From contig CACJYF010000002.1 of NCBI GenBank assembly GCA_902597575.1, forward strand, positions 1-64,000: 64,000 nucleotides of DNA, read 5' to 3'. Positions 51,126-60,466 of the stretch are shown piece after piece; the stretch's first letter is position 1; each line of letters opens with the position of its first letter. The translations under genes and the position numbers were made by a program. The stretch is from an uncultured Pelagibacteraceae bacterium. Lineage in GTDB: Bacteria > Pseudomonadota > Alphaproteobacteria > Pelagibacterales > Pelagibacteraceae. Below the pieces are notes generated by a model, which saw nothing but the letters and a program-made list of their open reading frames with translations, was not told the DNA's origin and did not search any database.

Positions 51126-52910
51126 ATGACAAAAATGACAACAGAAGAAGCTTTTGTAAAAGTTTTACAAATGCACGGTATTGAGCATGCTTTTGGTATA
51201 ATTGGTTCAGCGTTCATGCCAATCTCAGATATTTTTCCTGATGCAGGAATTACCTTTTGGGATGTTGCTCATGAAACAAACGGTGGATTAATAGCCGATG
51301 GTTACACAAGATCTACTGGAAAAATGTCAATGGTTATAGCACAAAATGGACCAGGTATTACTGGATTAGTAACCCCGATTAAAACAGCTTATTGGAATCA
51401 CACACCATTATTATTGGTAACACCTCAGGCTGCAAACAAAACAATGGGTCAAGGGGGTTTCCAAGAAGTAGAGCAAATGAATTTGTTCAAAGATATGGTT
51501 TGTTACCAAGAGGAAGTTAGAGATCCATCTAGAATGGCAGAAGTTTTAAATAGAGTAATAGAAAAGGCAATCAGAGGTTCAGCACCTGCGCAAATTAATG
51601 TTCCAAGAGATTATTGGACTCAAGTGATTGATATTGAGTTACCGCCAATCGTCAGATTAGAAAGACAAGGTGGTGGGGCAGAGGCAATTGATAAAGCTGC
51701 AAAACTTTTATCAAATGCAAAATTTCCCGTGATTTTATCTGGTGCAGGAGTTGTTATCGGTGATGCAATTAATGAGACTAAAAAACTTGCAGAAAAATTA
51801 GACTCACCTGTTTGTTCAGGTTATCAGCACAATGACAGTTTTCCAGGAAGTCATCCTTTAGCAGTAGGTCCTTTAGGATATAATGGATCAAAAGCAGCTA
51901 TGGAATTAATTTCTAAAGCTGATGTAGTTTTGGCACTAGGCACAAGATTAAATCCTTTCTCAACATTACCTGGATATGGAATTGATTACTGGCCAAAAAA
52001 TGCAAGTATTATTCAAGTAGATATAAATCCTGACAGAATTGGTTTAACTAAAAAAGTAACAGTTGGGATAAGTGGTGATGCAAAATTAGTTGCTCAGCAA
52101 ATAATTGATAAATTATCTTCAACTGCAGGAGATACTGATAGACAAAAAAGAAAAGATTTAATTCATCAGACAAAATCTGCGTGGTTACAAAAATTAGCAA
52201 GTTTAGATCATGAGGATGATGATGAGGGAACAGTTTGGAACAAAGAAGCGAGAGAAAGAGATAAAGACAGAATGTCACCAAGACAAGCTTGGCGAGCAAT
52301 ACAATCTGGGATGCCAGAAGATGTAATTATATCTAGTGATATAGGTAATAACTGTGCAATTGGAAATGCTTATCCAACTTTTGAAAAACCAAGAAAATAT
52401 TTAGCTCCAGGTTTATTTGGACCTTGTGGTTATGGTTTCCCATCAATTTTGGGTGCAAAGATTGGATGCCCAGATACACCTGTAATTGGTTTTGCAGGGG
52501 ATGGAGCATTTGGAATAAGTATGAATGAAATGAGTTCTTGTGCAAGGGAAGAGTGGCCAGCAATTACAATGGTTATCTTTAGAAATTATCAATGGGGCGC
52601 AGAAAAAAGAAATACTACTTTATGGTTTGATAATAATTTTGTAGGAACAGAACTTGATCCAGAATTGAGCTTTGCAAAAGTCGCAGATGCTTGTGGTTTA
52701 AAGGGAGTGACTGTTAGAACAATGGAAGAAACAACAGAGGCGATAAAAAAATCATGCGAAGATCAGAAAAAAGGTATTACAACGTTCATTGAAGTTATAT
52801 TAAACCAAGAGCTTGGTGAGCCTTTTAGACGAGATGCAATGAAAAAACCTATGAGAGTGGCTGGTATAAATAAAAAAGATATGAGGCCACAAAAATCTCT
52901 AAATGGATGA
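51126..52910 (+). CDS. xsc: sulfoacetaldehyde acetyltransferase
   Basis: MTTEEAFVKVLQMHGIEHAFGIIGSAFMPISDIFP, QAANKTMGQGGFQEVEQMNLF characteristic of Xsc. Confidence 0.93.
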   Translation: MTKMTTEEAFVKVLQMHGIEHAFGIIGSAFMPISDIFPDAGITFWDVAHETNGGLIADGYTRSTGKMSMVIAQNGPGITGLVTPIKTAYWNHTPLLLVTPQAANKTMGQGGFQEVEQMNLFKDMVCYQEEVRDPSRMAEVLNRVIEKAIRGSAPAQINVPRDYWTQVIDIELPPIVRLERQGGGAEAIDKAAKLLSNAKFPVILSGAGVVIGDAINETKKLAEKLDSPVCSGYQHNDSFPGSHPLAVGPLGYNGSKAAMELISKADVVLALGTRLNPFSTLPGYGIDYWPKNASIIQVDINPDRIGLTKKVTVGISGDAKLVAQQIIDKLSSTAGDTDRQKRKDLIHQTKSAWLQKLASLDHEDDDEGTVWNKEARERDKDRMSPRQAWRAIQSGMPEDVIISSDIGNNCAIGNAYPTFEKPRKYLAPGLFGPCGYGFPSILGAKIGCPDTPVIGFAGDGAFGISMNEMSSCAREEWPAITMVIFRNYQWGAEKRNTTLWFDNNFVGTELDPELSFAKVADACGLKGVTVRTMEETTEAIKKSCEDQKKGITTFIEVILNQELGEPFRRDAMKKPMRVAGINKKDMRPQKSLNG

Positions 52911-53286
52911 AATTAAGATAAGTTCTAATAGAAGCTTTGGTACAGTATTTTTTATAGTTTTTTTATTAATAGCACTTTATCCACTTTTAAAAGGTAATGA
53001 TTTAAGAATTTGGTCATTAGTTATTTCATTTATTTTTCTAGCTCTAGGTTCGATAAATTCAAAAATTCTTACGCCTTTAAATAGACTATGGTTTAAATTT
53101 GGACTACTACTTGTAAGATTTATTTCACCTTTAATAATGGGAATTATATTTTTCATAGTTGTAACACCTACAGGAATTATCATGCGGTTATTTAAGAAAG
53201 ATTTATTAAATTTAAAATATAATAAAAAAGAAAGTTATTGGATCAACAAATCAGGTCCAAAAAGTAAAATGAAAAATCAGTTTTAG
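52903..53286 (+). CDS. SxtJ-family membrane protein
   Basis: small multi-TM ORF with SxtJ-like layout, upstream of DUF5989-like ORF and carbamoyltransferase. Confidence 0.75.
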   Translation: MDEIKISSNRSFGTVFFIVFLLIALYPLLKGNDLRIWSLVISFIFLALGSINSKILTPLNRLWFKFGLLLVRFISPLIMGIIFFIVVTPTGIIMRLFKKDLLNLKYNKKESYWINKSGPKSKMKNQF

Positions 53287-53287
53287 A

Positions 53288-53437
53288 ATGAGTTTTATAA
53301 GAGAATTTTGGGAGTTTCTAAAAGTAAGAAAAAAATATTGGCTTTTACCAATTATAATAGTTCTTGTTTTATTTGGTGGATTAATTGTTCTAACTCAAGG
53401 ATCTGCAGTAGCTCCATTTATTTATACAATTTTTTAA
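53288..53437 (+). CDS. DUF5989-like small membrane protein, 49 aa (MSFIREFWEFLKVRKKYWLLPIIIVLVLFGGLIVLTQGSAVAPFIYTIF)
   Basis: FWEFLKVRKKYWLLPI...GSAVAPFIYTIF pattern; absent from ORF track. Confidence 0.85.
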   Translation: MSFIREFWEFLKVRKKYWLLPIIIVLVLFGGLIVLTQGSAVAPFIYTIF

Positions 53438-53438
53438 A

Positions 53439-55274
53439 GTGACTTCAATTTTAGGTATTTCTGCATTTTATCACGATAGTGCAGCCTGTTTATTAAAAGA
53501 TGGAAAGATAATTGCAGCAGCGCAAGAGGAAAGATTTTCAAGAAAAAAACATGATCCAAGATACCCACATCAAGCTATTGAATTTGTTTTAAAATTTTCA
53601 AACATGAAATTGAGCGAAATTGATCAAATTGTTTTTTTTGAGAAACCTTTTTTAAAATTTGAGAGATTATTAGAAACTTATGTTGCCTTTGCACCAAGAG
53701 GATTTGTTTCATTTGCAAAAGCGATGCCATTATGGATTAAAGAGAAACTCTTTCAGAAAAATCTTTTATTCAATAAGCTAAAAGAACATGATGAAAATTT
53801 TAAATCTGATGAAAATATTTTTTTTTCAGACCATCATTTAAGTCATGCAGCTAGTGCCTTTTTTCCATCACCTTTTGAAGAAGCAGTCGTATTAACTGCT
53901 GATGGTGTTGGTGAATGGGCAACGACCACGGTTGCTGTTGGAAAAAAAAATGATTTAGAGATAAAAAAGGAAATTCATTTTCCACATTCACTAGGGCTTT
54001 TATATTCTGCTTTTACTTACTACACAGGTTTTAAAGTAAATAGTGGAGAGTACAAACTTATGGGTTTAGCACCTTATGGAAACCCAATTTATGAAGATAA
54101 GGTAAAAAAATTAGTTGATATAAAAGATGATGGAACCTTCAGACTAGATCAAAAATATTTTAATTATGCAACTGGTCTTACTATGACTAACGAAAAGTTT
54201 CATAATTTATTTGGACAAAAACCCCGTGATCCAAGAAATGAAAAGATTACTCAATTTCATATGGATATTGCATCATCAATTCAGAAAGTAACAGAAGAAA
54301 TAATGATCAAATTAGCAAAAGCTATTCATCAAGAATATAACATCAATAATTTATGTTTAGCCGGTGGTGTTGCTTTAAATTGTGTCGCTAACGGAAAAAT
54401 TCTTCAGGAAAAGATTTTTGACAATATTTGGATCCAACCTGCAGCAGGAGATGCTGGAGGATCTTTAGGTGCAGCTTTAGCTCTTTGGCATATTGAACAA
54501 AAAAAAGAGAGAGTTGTTAATTCAAATGATGACATGAAAGGTTCATATTTAGGAACCGAATTCAATCAAGAGGAAATTGAAAAAGAACTAAAGTCAGTAG
54601 GGGCGAATTTTGAGACAATAGAATATGAAGATTTAATAAGTAAGACTGCAGAGTTTTTATCAAATGAAAAAGCAATAGGTTGGTTTCAAGGCAGAATGGA
54701 GTTTGGACCAAGAGCTTTAGGTGCGAGATCAATTTTAGGTGATCCAAGATCAGATAAAATGCAAAAAAACCTTAATTTAAAAGTTAAATATCGAGAAAGC
54801 TTCAGACCTTTTGCTCCATCAATTTTAAGAGAAGATTTATCTGATTGGTTTAATATAAATGTAGATAGTCCATATATGTTGTTAGTAGCTGACGTAAATT
54901 CCAATAAAAAAATTGAAATGAACGAAGAACAAAAGAAACTTTTTGGTATAGATAAATTAAATATTAAAAGATCTGAAATACCAGCGGTAACTCATGTTGA
55001 TTACTCAGCGAGAATACAAACTGTTACAAAAAAGACTAATAAACCTTATTATGATTTAATCTCAAAATTTAAAGAAAAAACTGGTTGCCCATTAATAGTT
55101 AATACGTCATTTAATGTTAGAGGAGAGCCCATAGTTAATTCTCCAACTGATGCTTTTAATTGTTTTATGGGAACAGAATTGGATTATTTAGTCATAGGAA
55201 ATTGTATTTTGGAAAAATCAAAACAAGATCCAAATCTCAAAAAAGATTATACTAAGGAATTTGAATTAGATTGA
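53439..55274 (+). CDS. carbamoyltransferase (NodU/CmcH family)
   Basis: ILGISAFYHDSAACLLKDGKIIAAAQEERFSRKKHD, DHHLSHAASAFF, GRMEFGPRALGARSIL, NTSFNVRGEPIV; GTG start. Confidence 0.95.
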   Translation: MTSILGISAFYHDSAACLLKDGKIIAAAQEERFSRKKHDPRYPHQAIEFVLKFSNMKLSEIDQIVFFEKPFLKFERLLETYVAFAPRGFVSFAKAMPLWIKEKLFQKNLLFNKLKEHDENFKSDENIFFSDHHLSHAASAFFPSPFEEAVVLTADGVGEWATTTVAVGKKNDLEIKKEIHFPHSLGLLYSAFTYYTGFKVNSGEYKLMGLAPYGNPIYEDKVKKLVDIKDDGTFRLDQKYFNYATGLTMTNEKFHNLFGQKPRDPRNEKITQFHMDIASSIQKVTEEIMIKLAKAIHQEYNINNLCLAGGVALNCVANGKILQEKIFDNIWIQPAAGDAGGSLGAALALWHIEQKKERVVNSNDDMKGSYLGTEFNQEEIEKELKSVGANFETIEYEDLISKTAEFLSNEKAIGWFQGRMEFGPRALGARSILGDPRSDKMQKNLNLKVKYRESFRPFAPSILREDLSDWFNINVDSPYMLLVADVNSNKKIEMNEEQKKLFGIDKLNIKRSEIPAVTHVDYSARIQTVTKKTNKPYYDLISKFKEKTGCPLIVNTSFNVRGEPIVNSPTDAFNCFMGTELDYLVIGNCILEKSKQDPNLKKDYTKEFELD

Positions 55275-55308
55275 TTAGTAGGGGGCGTTCTCTTGACAGG
55301 TGCATTCA

Positions 55309-55425
55309 TTAATGCATATCTGGCCAATTTTTATCATTATATCTATCAAGCTCTTTTTTGCTAAAAGGTCTGAACAAAACCCAAGCAATAACAATTACCA
55401 AGCTTAATAGGATTAATGTTTGCAT
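55309..55425 (-). CDS. small single-TM protein, 38 aa (MQTLILLSLVIVIAWVLFRPFSKKELDRYNDKNWPDMH)
   Basis: ATG-to-TAA ORF immediately 3' of M23 peptidase gene; absent from ORF track. Confidence 0.5.
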   Translation of the reverse strand: MQTLILLSLVIVIAWVLFRPFSKKELDRYNDKNWPDMH

Positions 55426-55428
55426 AAT

Positions 55429-56232
55429 TTAATTTATTACAGACATGGGATCGAGTCTAGTCTGGAACCAATTAACTCTAAAATCTAAATGTGGACCTGT
55501 GGATCTTCCAGTTGATCCAACCGTTCCAATAATATCTCCTTGATTTATTTTATCACCTACTGAAACCATTACACTTTCAAGATGAGAATATATTGTGGAA
55601 ATACCATGTCCATGATCCATAATTATAGTCCCACCAGTATAATACAAATCATCCTCTGCCATTGTTACAGTCCCAGAGCCTGATGATTTAATCATAGTTC
55701 CTTTTTTAGCTGCAATATCAATTCCATAGTGTGGCCATTTAGGTTTACCATTTAAAATTCTTTGACTTCCATAAACTCCACTTATAATTCCTTTAACTGG
55801 CATAATGAATTGATTTTTAAAAAAAGGTAAATCGGAATTAATTGCTCTTGCTTTTCCTATCTTATTATTTTCTTCTTTAATTCTTTTATAAACTGACTCT
55901 GGTGGTGTAACCTTGCTTTCTTCTAATCCATCTATTCTTTGGATATTATATTTTCTTTTTAAAACTTTCTTTACTATTTTCTCTTTTTTACCATCTTGAA
56001 TTTTTGTTATAGTTAGATCAAATTTTCTATCTCTATCTATACCAAAAGCAAAAAAACCATCCTTAGATACTTTAACTTCTTTTTTATCAATAATAATTTT
56101 TGCTGAAGGGTTAGTAATACCAACAATAAAATGACCCTGTAAAAATTTTCCTTTAAATTCAATAGCGTGTGAGTGAGTAGGGATGAGAAAGATTATAAAG
56201 AAAAATAATCTAAATATTATTTTGCTGTCCAT
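55429..56232 (-). CDS. M23 family metallopeptidase (LysM-less endopeptidase-like)
   Basis: PHYGIDIAAKKGTMIKSSGSGTV, HGHGISTIYSHLE, STGPHLDFRV. Confidence 0.9.
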   Translation of the reverse strand: MDSKIIFRLFFFIIFLIPTHSHAIEFKGKFLQGHFIVGITNPSAKIIIDKKEVKVSKDGFFAFGIDRDRKFDLTITKIQDGKKEKIVKKVLKRKYNIQRIDGLEESKVTPPESVYKRIKEENNKIGKARAINSDLPFFKNQFIMPVKGIISGVYGSQRILNGKPKWPHYGIDIAAKKGTMIKSSGSGTVTMAEDDLYYTGGTIIMDHGHGISTIYSHLESVMVSVGDKINQGDIIGTVGSTGRSTGPHLDFRVNWFQTRLDPMSVIN

Positions 56233-56984
56233 CCACCATCAACCAATAATGAAGTTCCTGTAATCATTGAAGCTGCATCAGAAGCTAAAAATACTACAGC
56301 TGAAGCTACTTCAGATAGTTCTGCAAATCTTCCTAAGGGAATATTATTCAGCATATCTCTTTTAAATTTTTTATCTTTCAAAAACTTTTTAGTCATGGGA
56401 GTTACAACAAAGGTTGGGCAAACAGTATTAACTCTAATGTTATATTTTGCTAAATCTATGGACATTCCTTTGGTTAAACCCTCTAAACCAAATTTATTCA
56501 TGTTATATACACTCCTTATAGGTCCACCTACATGCCCCATTTGCGATGACATGTTTACAATAGATCCTCCTAATTTTTTTCTATTTTTTGACTTTATCAT
56601 TTTTAGCGCACAAAGATGAGCCAAGTTAAAACTCGCTATTGTATTAATCTTAACCATATATTCCATATCTTCCTTTTTAACTTTGGTAAAATGGGCTGGT
56701 CTATTGTTTCCTGCATTATTAATTAAGATATCTATTCTTGGCTGTTTATTGATAATTTTTTTAACTTCATCGTAATTTGTAATATCACAAACATAAGATT
56801 TACATTTTGATTTAAATTTTTTTATTTTCTTAGAAACTTCATTTAAATCTTTATTAGTTCTACTTATAATGATTAAATTTGCTCCAGCTTCAGCCAAAGC
56901 AATTGCACAGGCTCTCCCAATTCCTTTACCTGCACCAGTTACAACTGCAGTTTTGTTTTTAAAATTATAATTTTTAAGGAACAT
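56217..56984 (-). CDS. SDR family oxidoreductase
   Basis: VTGAGKGIGRACAIALAEAGA, NNAGNNRP, SVYNMNKFGLEGLT. Confidence 0.9.
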   Translation of the reverse strand: MFLKNYNFKNKTAVVTGAGKGIGRACAIALAEAGANLIIISRTNKDLNEVSKKIKKFKSKCKSYVCDITNYDEVKKIINKQPRIDILINNAGNNRPAHFTKVKKEDMEYMVKINTIASFNLAHLCALKMIKSKNRKKLGGSIVNMSSQMGHVGGPIRSVYNMNKFGLEGLTKGMSIDLAKYNIRVNTVCPTFVVTPMTKKFLKDKKFKRDMLNNIPLGRFAELSEVASAVVFLASDAASMITGTSLLVDGGWTAK

Positions 56985-57577
56985 TATAAAAATAATATTT
57001 TAATATCAGTGTAAATCAACTCAATAGCAACAATAAGTATCGCAATTAAGCCAGCCCAAGCTATCCATTTATACTTTTTTATCCAATTAGATATTAATGT
57101 TGCAGCTGTTGCCATTAAAACAATTGATAAAACTAGTCCAAAAACTAATAGATAGTAATGATCTCCAGCTGCTCCAGCAACCCCTAAAACATTATCTAAA
57201 CTCATGGTAAAATCAGCTAACAAAATTGTCCAAATTGCTTTTAAGAAACTTGAATTATCTACTTTAATGTCACTATCATGATTTGAACCTTTCACCACGT
57301 CAACGTAAAGCTTGTAAACAATATAAAGTAAAAGTACTCCACCAATTAATCTTAAGCCAGTTATCTGCAACAAATAAGCTGTTAATAATGTTAAGATTAT
57401 TCTTAAAACAACTGCGCCACCAATACCCCAAAAAATAATTTTCTTTCTTTGTTCTAAAGGAAATTTTGAGGCAACCATTCCAATAATAATTGCATTATCT
57501 CCTGCAAGCACAAGATCTATTAAGATTATTTGTGTTAAGATTGTAATTTGTTCTGGTGTAACAAAATCAGCGAACAT
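56984..57577 (-). CDS. TerC family membrane protein
   Basis: LIDLVLAGDNAIIIGMVAS, DFTMSLDNVLGVAGAAGDH. Confidence 0.92.
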   Translation of the reverse strand: MFADFVTPEQITILTQIILIDLVLAGDNAIIIGMVASKFPLEQRKKIIFWGIGGAVVLRIILTLLTAYLLQITGLRLIGGVLLLYIVYKLYVDVVKGSNHDSDIKVDNSSFLKAIWTILLADFTMSLDNVLGVAGAAGDHYYLLVFGLVLSIVLMATAATLISNWIKKYKWIAWAGLIAILIVAIELIYTDIKILFL

Positions 57578-59172
57578 TAACTCCTAAGTATCATATCAGC
57601 ACCTTTTTCTGCAATCATTATTGTTGGTGCATTAGTATTACCAGAAGTTATGTTGGGCATTATAGATGCATCAACAACTCTTAAATTATTTAAACCTTTA
57701 ACTTTAAGCGTTTCATCAACTACCGCCATATCATCTTGACCCATTTTGCATGTACCAACAGGATGAAAAATAGTTTGAGCATAATCTGCACCAGCTTTTA
57801 CCAGTTCTTCATCATCATTAATATTTATTCCTGGTCTATATTCTTCAGGGTTATATTTTTTAAAAGTTTCAGACTCCATTACAATTTTCCTTGTAAGTTT
57901 TAATCCCTTTGCAGCAATCATTCGATCATGTTCTGTTGATAGATAATTAAGTTTTACTTTTGCATAAATTCTAGAGTCTTTATTGGTAATATTTACGTGA
58001 CCTCTACTAGTCGGTCTAATATTTGATACAGTCGGAGTAAAAGCATGGAAGTCATGATTCTTTGTTGCACCTAAAGTATCCATACTCATTGGTTGAACAT
58101 GCCATTGAAGATCTGGTAATTCTAAAGAGGGATCACTTTTAGCAAACATACACATTTGACTAGCACCCATTGTCATGGGTCCACTTCTATTGAAAACATA
58201 TTCTAGTCCAATCAATAATTTACCAAACAAACTATTAATTTTTTTATTTAATGACTTAAGCCCATGAATTTTGTAAATTGGTCTAAACATTAGGTGATCT
58301 TGTAGATTTTCTCCTACTCCTTTTAGATCATGAATCATTTCTATACCTAAATTTTTTAGCTTATCAGAGTTGCCTATTCCGGATGTTTGTAAAATTTGTG
58401 GAGAACCAATGGATCCAGATGATAGTATAACCTCTTTATTTACTATTACTTTTTTAAGTTCGTTCTCTTGCCAATATTCAACACTTTTTGTTGTTTTATT
58501 TTCAAAGTTAATTTTTTTCACATGAGCTTTGGTAACAATTTTTAAATTTGTTCTATGCTTTATTGGATTTAAATATCCAACTGCAGTACTACATCTAAAA
58601 CCATCTTTTTCAGTAACTTGGAAATATCCGCAACCATGATTATTACCAGTATTAAAATCTTTAGTTTTAGGTATACCAAATTCTTCTGCAGCATTTTGAA
58701 ACTCATTTAGTAATGGTAGCTGTATTCTTTGGTCAGACACAGATAAAGGACCACCAACTCCATGAAAATCATCTTTTCCACGCTCTTGATTTTCTGCTTT
58801 GATGAAATATGGAAGAACATCGTCCCAACCCCAACCAGTATTACCTAATTGACGCCAAATATCATAATCTCTACTTTGGCCTCTAATATATAACAAACCA
58901 TTAATTGCTGAACTTCCACCTAAAGTCTTTCCTCTTGGATACCGAATGGAGCGATTGTTCATTGTTTCATCTGGTTCAGTTTTGTAACACCAATCAACAG
59001 AGGGGTTGTGCATAGTTTTAAAATATCCAACAGGAATGTGTATCCAGGGATAATTATCTTTTCCTCCTGCCTCAATTAATAAAACTTTATTTTGTGAATT
59101 TTCAGAAAGTCTATTTGCGAGAACGCATCCAGCAGATCCAGCACCAATAATTATAAAATCAAAATTTTCCAT
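57577..59172 (-). CDS. GMC oxidoreductase (choline dehydrogenase-like)
   Basis: FIIIGAGSAGCVLANRLSE, GKTLGGSSAINGLLYIRGQ, FHPVGTCKMG. Confidence 0.93.
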   Translation of the reverse strand: MENFDFIIIGAGSAGCVLANRLSENSQNKVLLIEAGGKDNYPWIHIPVGYFKTMHNPSVDWCYKTEPDETMNNRSIRYPRGKTLGGSSAINGLLYIRGQSRDYDIWRQLGNTGWGWDDVLPYFIKAENQERGKDDFHGVGGPLSVSDQRIQLPLLNEFQNAAEEFGIPKTKDFNTGNNHGCGYFQVTEKDGFRCSTAVGYLNPIKHRTNLKIVTKAHVKKINFENKTTKSVEYWQENELKKVIVNKEVILSSGSIGSPQILQTSGIGNSDKLKNLGIEMIHDLKGVGENLQDHLMFRPIYKIHGLKSLNKKINSLFGKLLIGLEYVFNRSGPMTMGASQMCMFAKSDPSLELPDLQWHVQPMSMDTLGATKNHDFHAFTPTVSNIRPTSRGHVNITNKDSRIYAKVKLNYLSTEHDRMIAAKGLKLTRKIVMESETFKKYNPEEYRPGININDDEELVKAGADYAQTIFHPVGTCKMGQDDMAVVDETLKVKGLNNLRVVDASIMPNITSGNTNAPTIMIAEKGADMILRS

Positions 59173-59305
59173 CTCTAGTTGAATTAATTTTTTACTTAAC
59201 TTAATTAATCATCTTTACACTCATATCAATCGATTGTCACTTGTATCAGGTTTGTTTTTCTGATTGAATTGATTACGTTAAATTTAACTAACAAGAGGAA
59301 ATATA

Positions 59306-60400
59306 ATGAAAAAAATCATTTCAATGTTATTTGCATCTGTTTTAGTCCTTGGATTTGTATCCAATGCTAATGCTGCAAAAACACTAAAATGTCAGACAGT
59401 TCTAAACACTAAAGCTGATGAAGTGAAAATGTTAAAGGACTTTACTGATACAGTAACTGAATTAACAGCTGGTTCGTTAAAATTTGAAATTTTACCTGCA
59501 GGCGCTGTTGTTGGAGTTAAGGAAACTCTTGATGCTGTTGATAAAGGACTGATTGATTGTGGTTTCGCATGGACTCACTATTGGTCAGGAGATCATCCTG
59601 CTGCTATGTTATTTGGTTCGCCAGTAGCTGGTGGTGGAGTTGGTATCGACAATATCGCATTCCTATCATGGTTCCAATATGGTGGTGGTAAAGAATTATA
59701 CGACCAACTTTGGAAAGAAATGGGAAGAGACATAAAAGGATTTATGATTCAACCAGTTGGTCCAGAAGCTTTAGGTTGGTTTCCAAAACCAATTAAAGAT
59801 ATGGCTGACTTTAGAAAATATAAGTTCAGAACTCCTCCAGGAATTCCAGGACAAACATATAAAGACATTGGTATAGCTTCTGTTGCAATGGGTGGTGGAG
59901 ATATTTTACCAGCTCTTGAAGCAGGAACAATCGATGCTGCTGAATGGTGTTGTCCAAAACCAGACTTAACATTTGGTTTCCAAAAAGTATTAAAGCATTA
60001 TTATTTACAAGGTTTACACCAAGTAGTCGTAAATGCTGACTTTTATATTACTGGAAAAACTTATAACGCTATGAGTGCTCATGAGAAAAAGTCTCTTGAA
60101 GTTGCTGCTAATGCTTCATTAGCAAAATCTTTAAGTTATAGAATCTATGAGAATGGTAAAGCTCTTAGAGAGTTAACTACTAAACATGGAGTAATTTTAG
60201 AAGACACACCTTCTGATTATTTCACAGAATATATGGCTGCTGCAAAAGCATCTTTAAACAAGAATGCTAAAGATAACAAATTCTTTAATGAAGTTTATAC
60301 TTCAATGAAGAATTTTGCTGATGTAGCTGTTCCTTTCTGGAGTGGTGCTCAAATGTCAAATGCGAAGCTAGGAATGGCTCACGCAGCAACATTAAAGTAA
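59306..60400 (+). CDS. dctP: TRAP transporter solute-binding protein
   Basis: signal peptide; DctP-type (GFAWTHYWSGDHPAAMLFGSPVAGG, KFRTPPGIPGQTYKDIG). Confidence 0.9.
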   Translation: MKKIISMLFASVLVLGFVSNANAAKTLKCQTVLNTKADEVKMLKDFTDTVTELTAGSLKFEILPAGAVVGVKETLDAVDKGLIDCGFAWTHYWSGDHPAAMLFGSPVAGGGVGIDNIAFLSWFQYGGGKELYDQLWKEMGRDIKGFMIQPVGPEALGWFPKPIKDMADFRKYKFRTPPGIPGQTYKDIGIASVAMGGGDILPALEAGTIDAAEWCCPKPDLTFGFQKVLKHYYLQGLHQVVVNADFYITGKTYNAMSAHEKKSLEVAANASLAKSLSYRIYENGKALRELTTKHGVILEDTPSDYFTEYMAAAKASLNKNAKDNKFFNEVYTSMKNFADVAVPFWSGAQMSNAKLGMAHAATLK

Positions 60401-60423
60401 TCAGTAATTAATCTTAATTTAAT

Positions 60424-60449
60424 TAGAGCGGACTTTTAAGTCCGCTCTA
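60424..60449 (+). other. intercistronic hairpin TAGAGCGGACT-ttta-AGTCCGCTCTA between dctP and dctQ
   Basis: perfect 11-bp GC-rich stem; no strong U-tract. Confidence 0.8.
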
Positions 60450-60466
60450 GTTTCTAATTCAAACTT

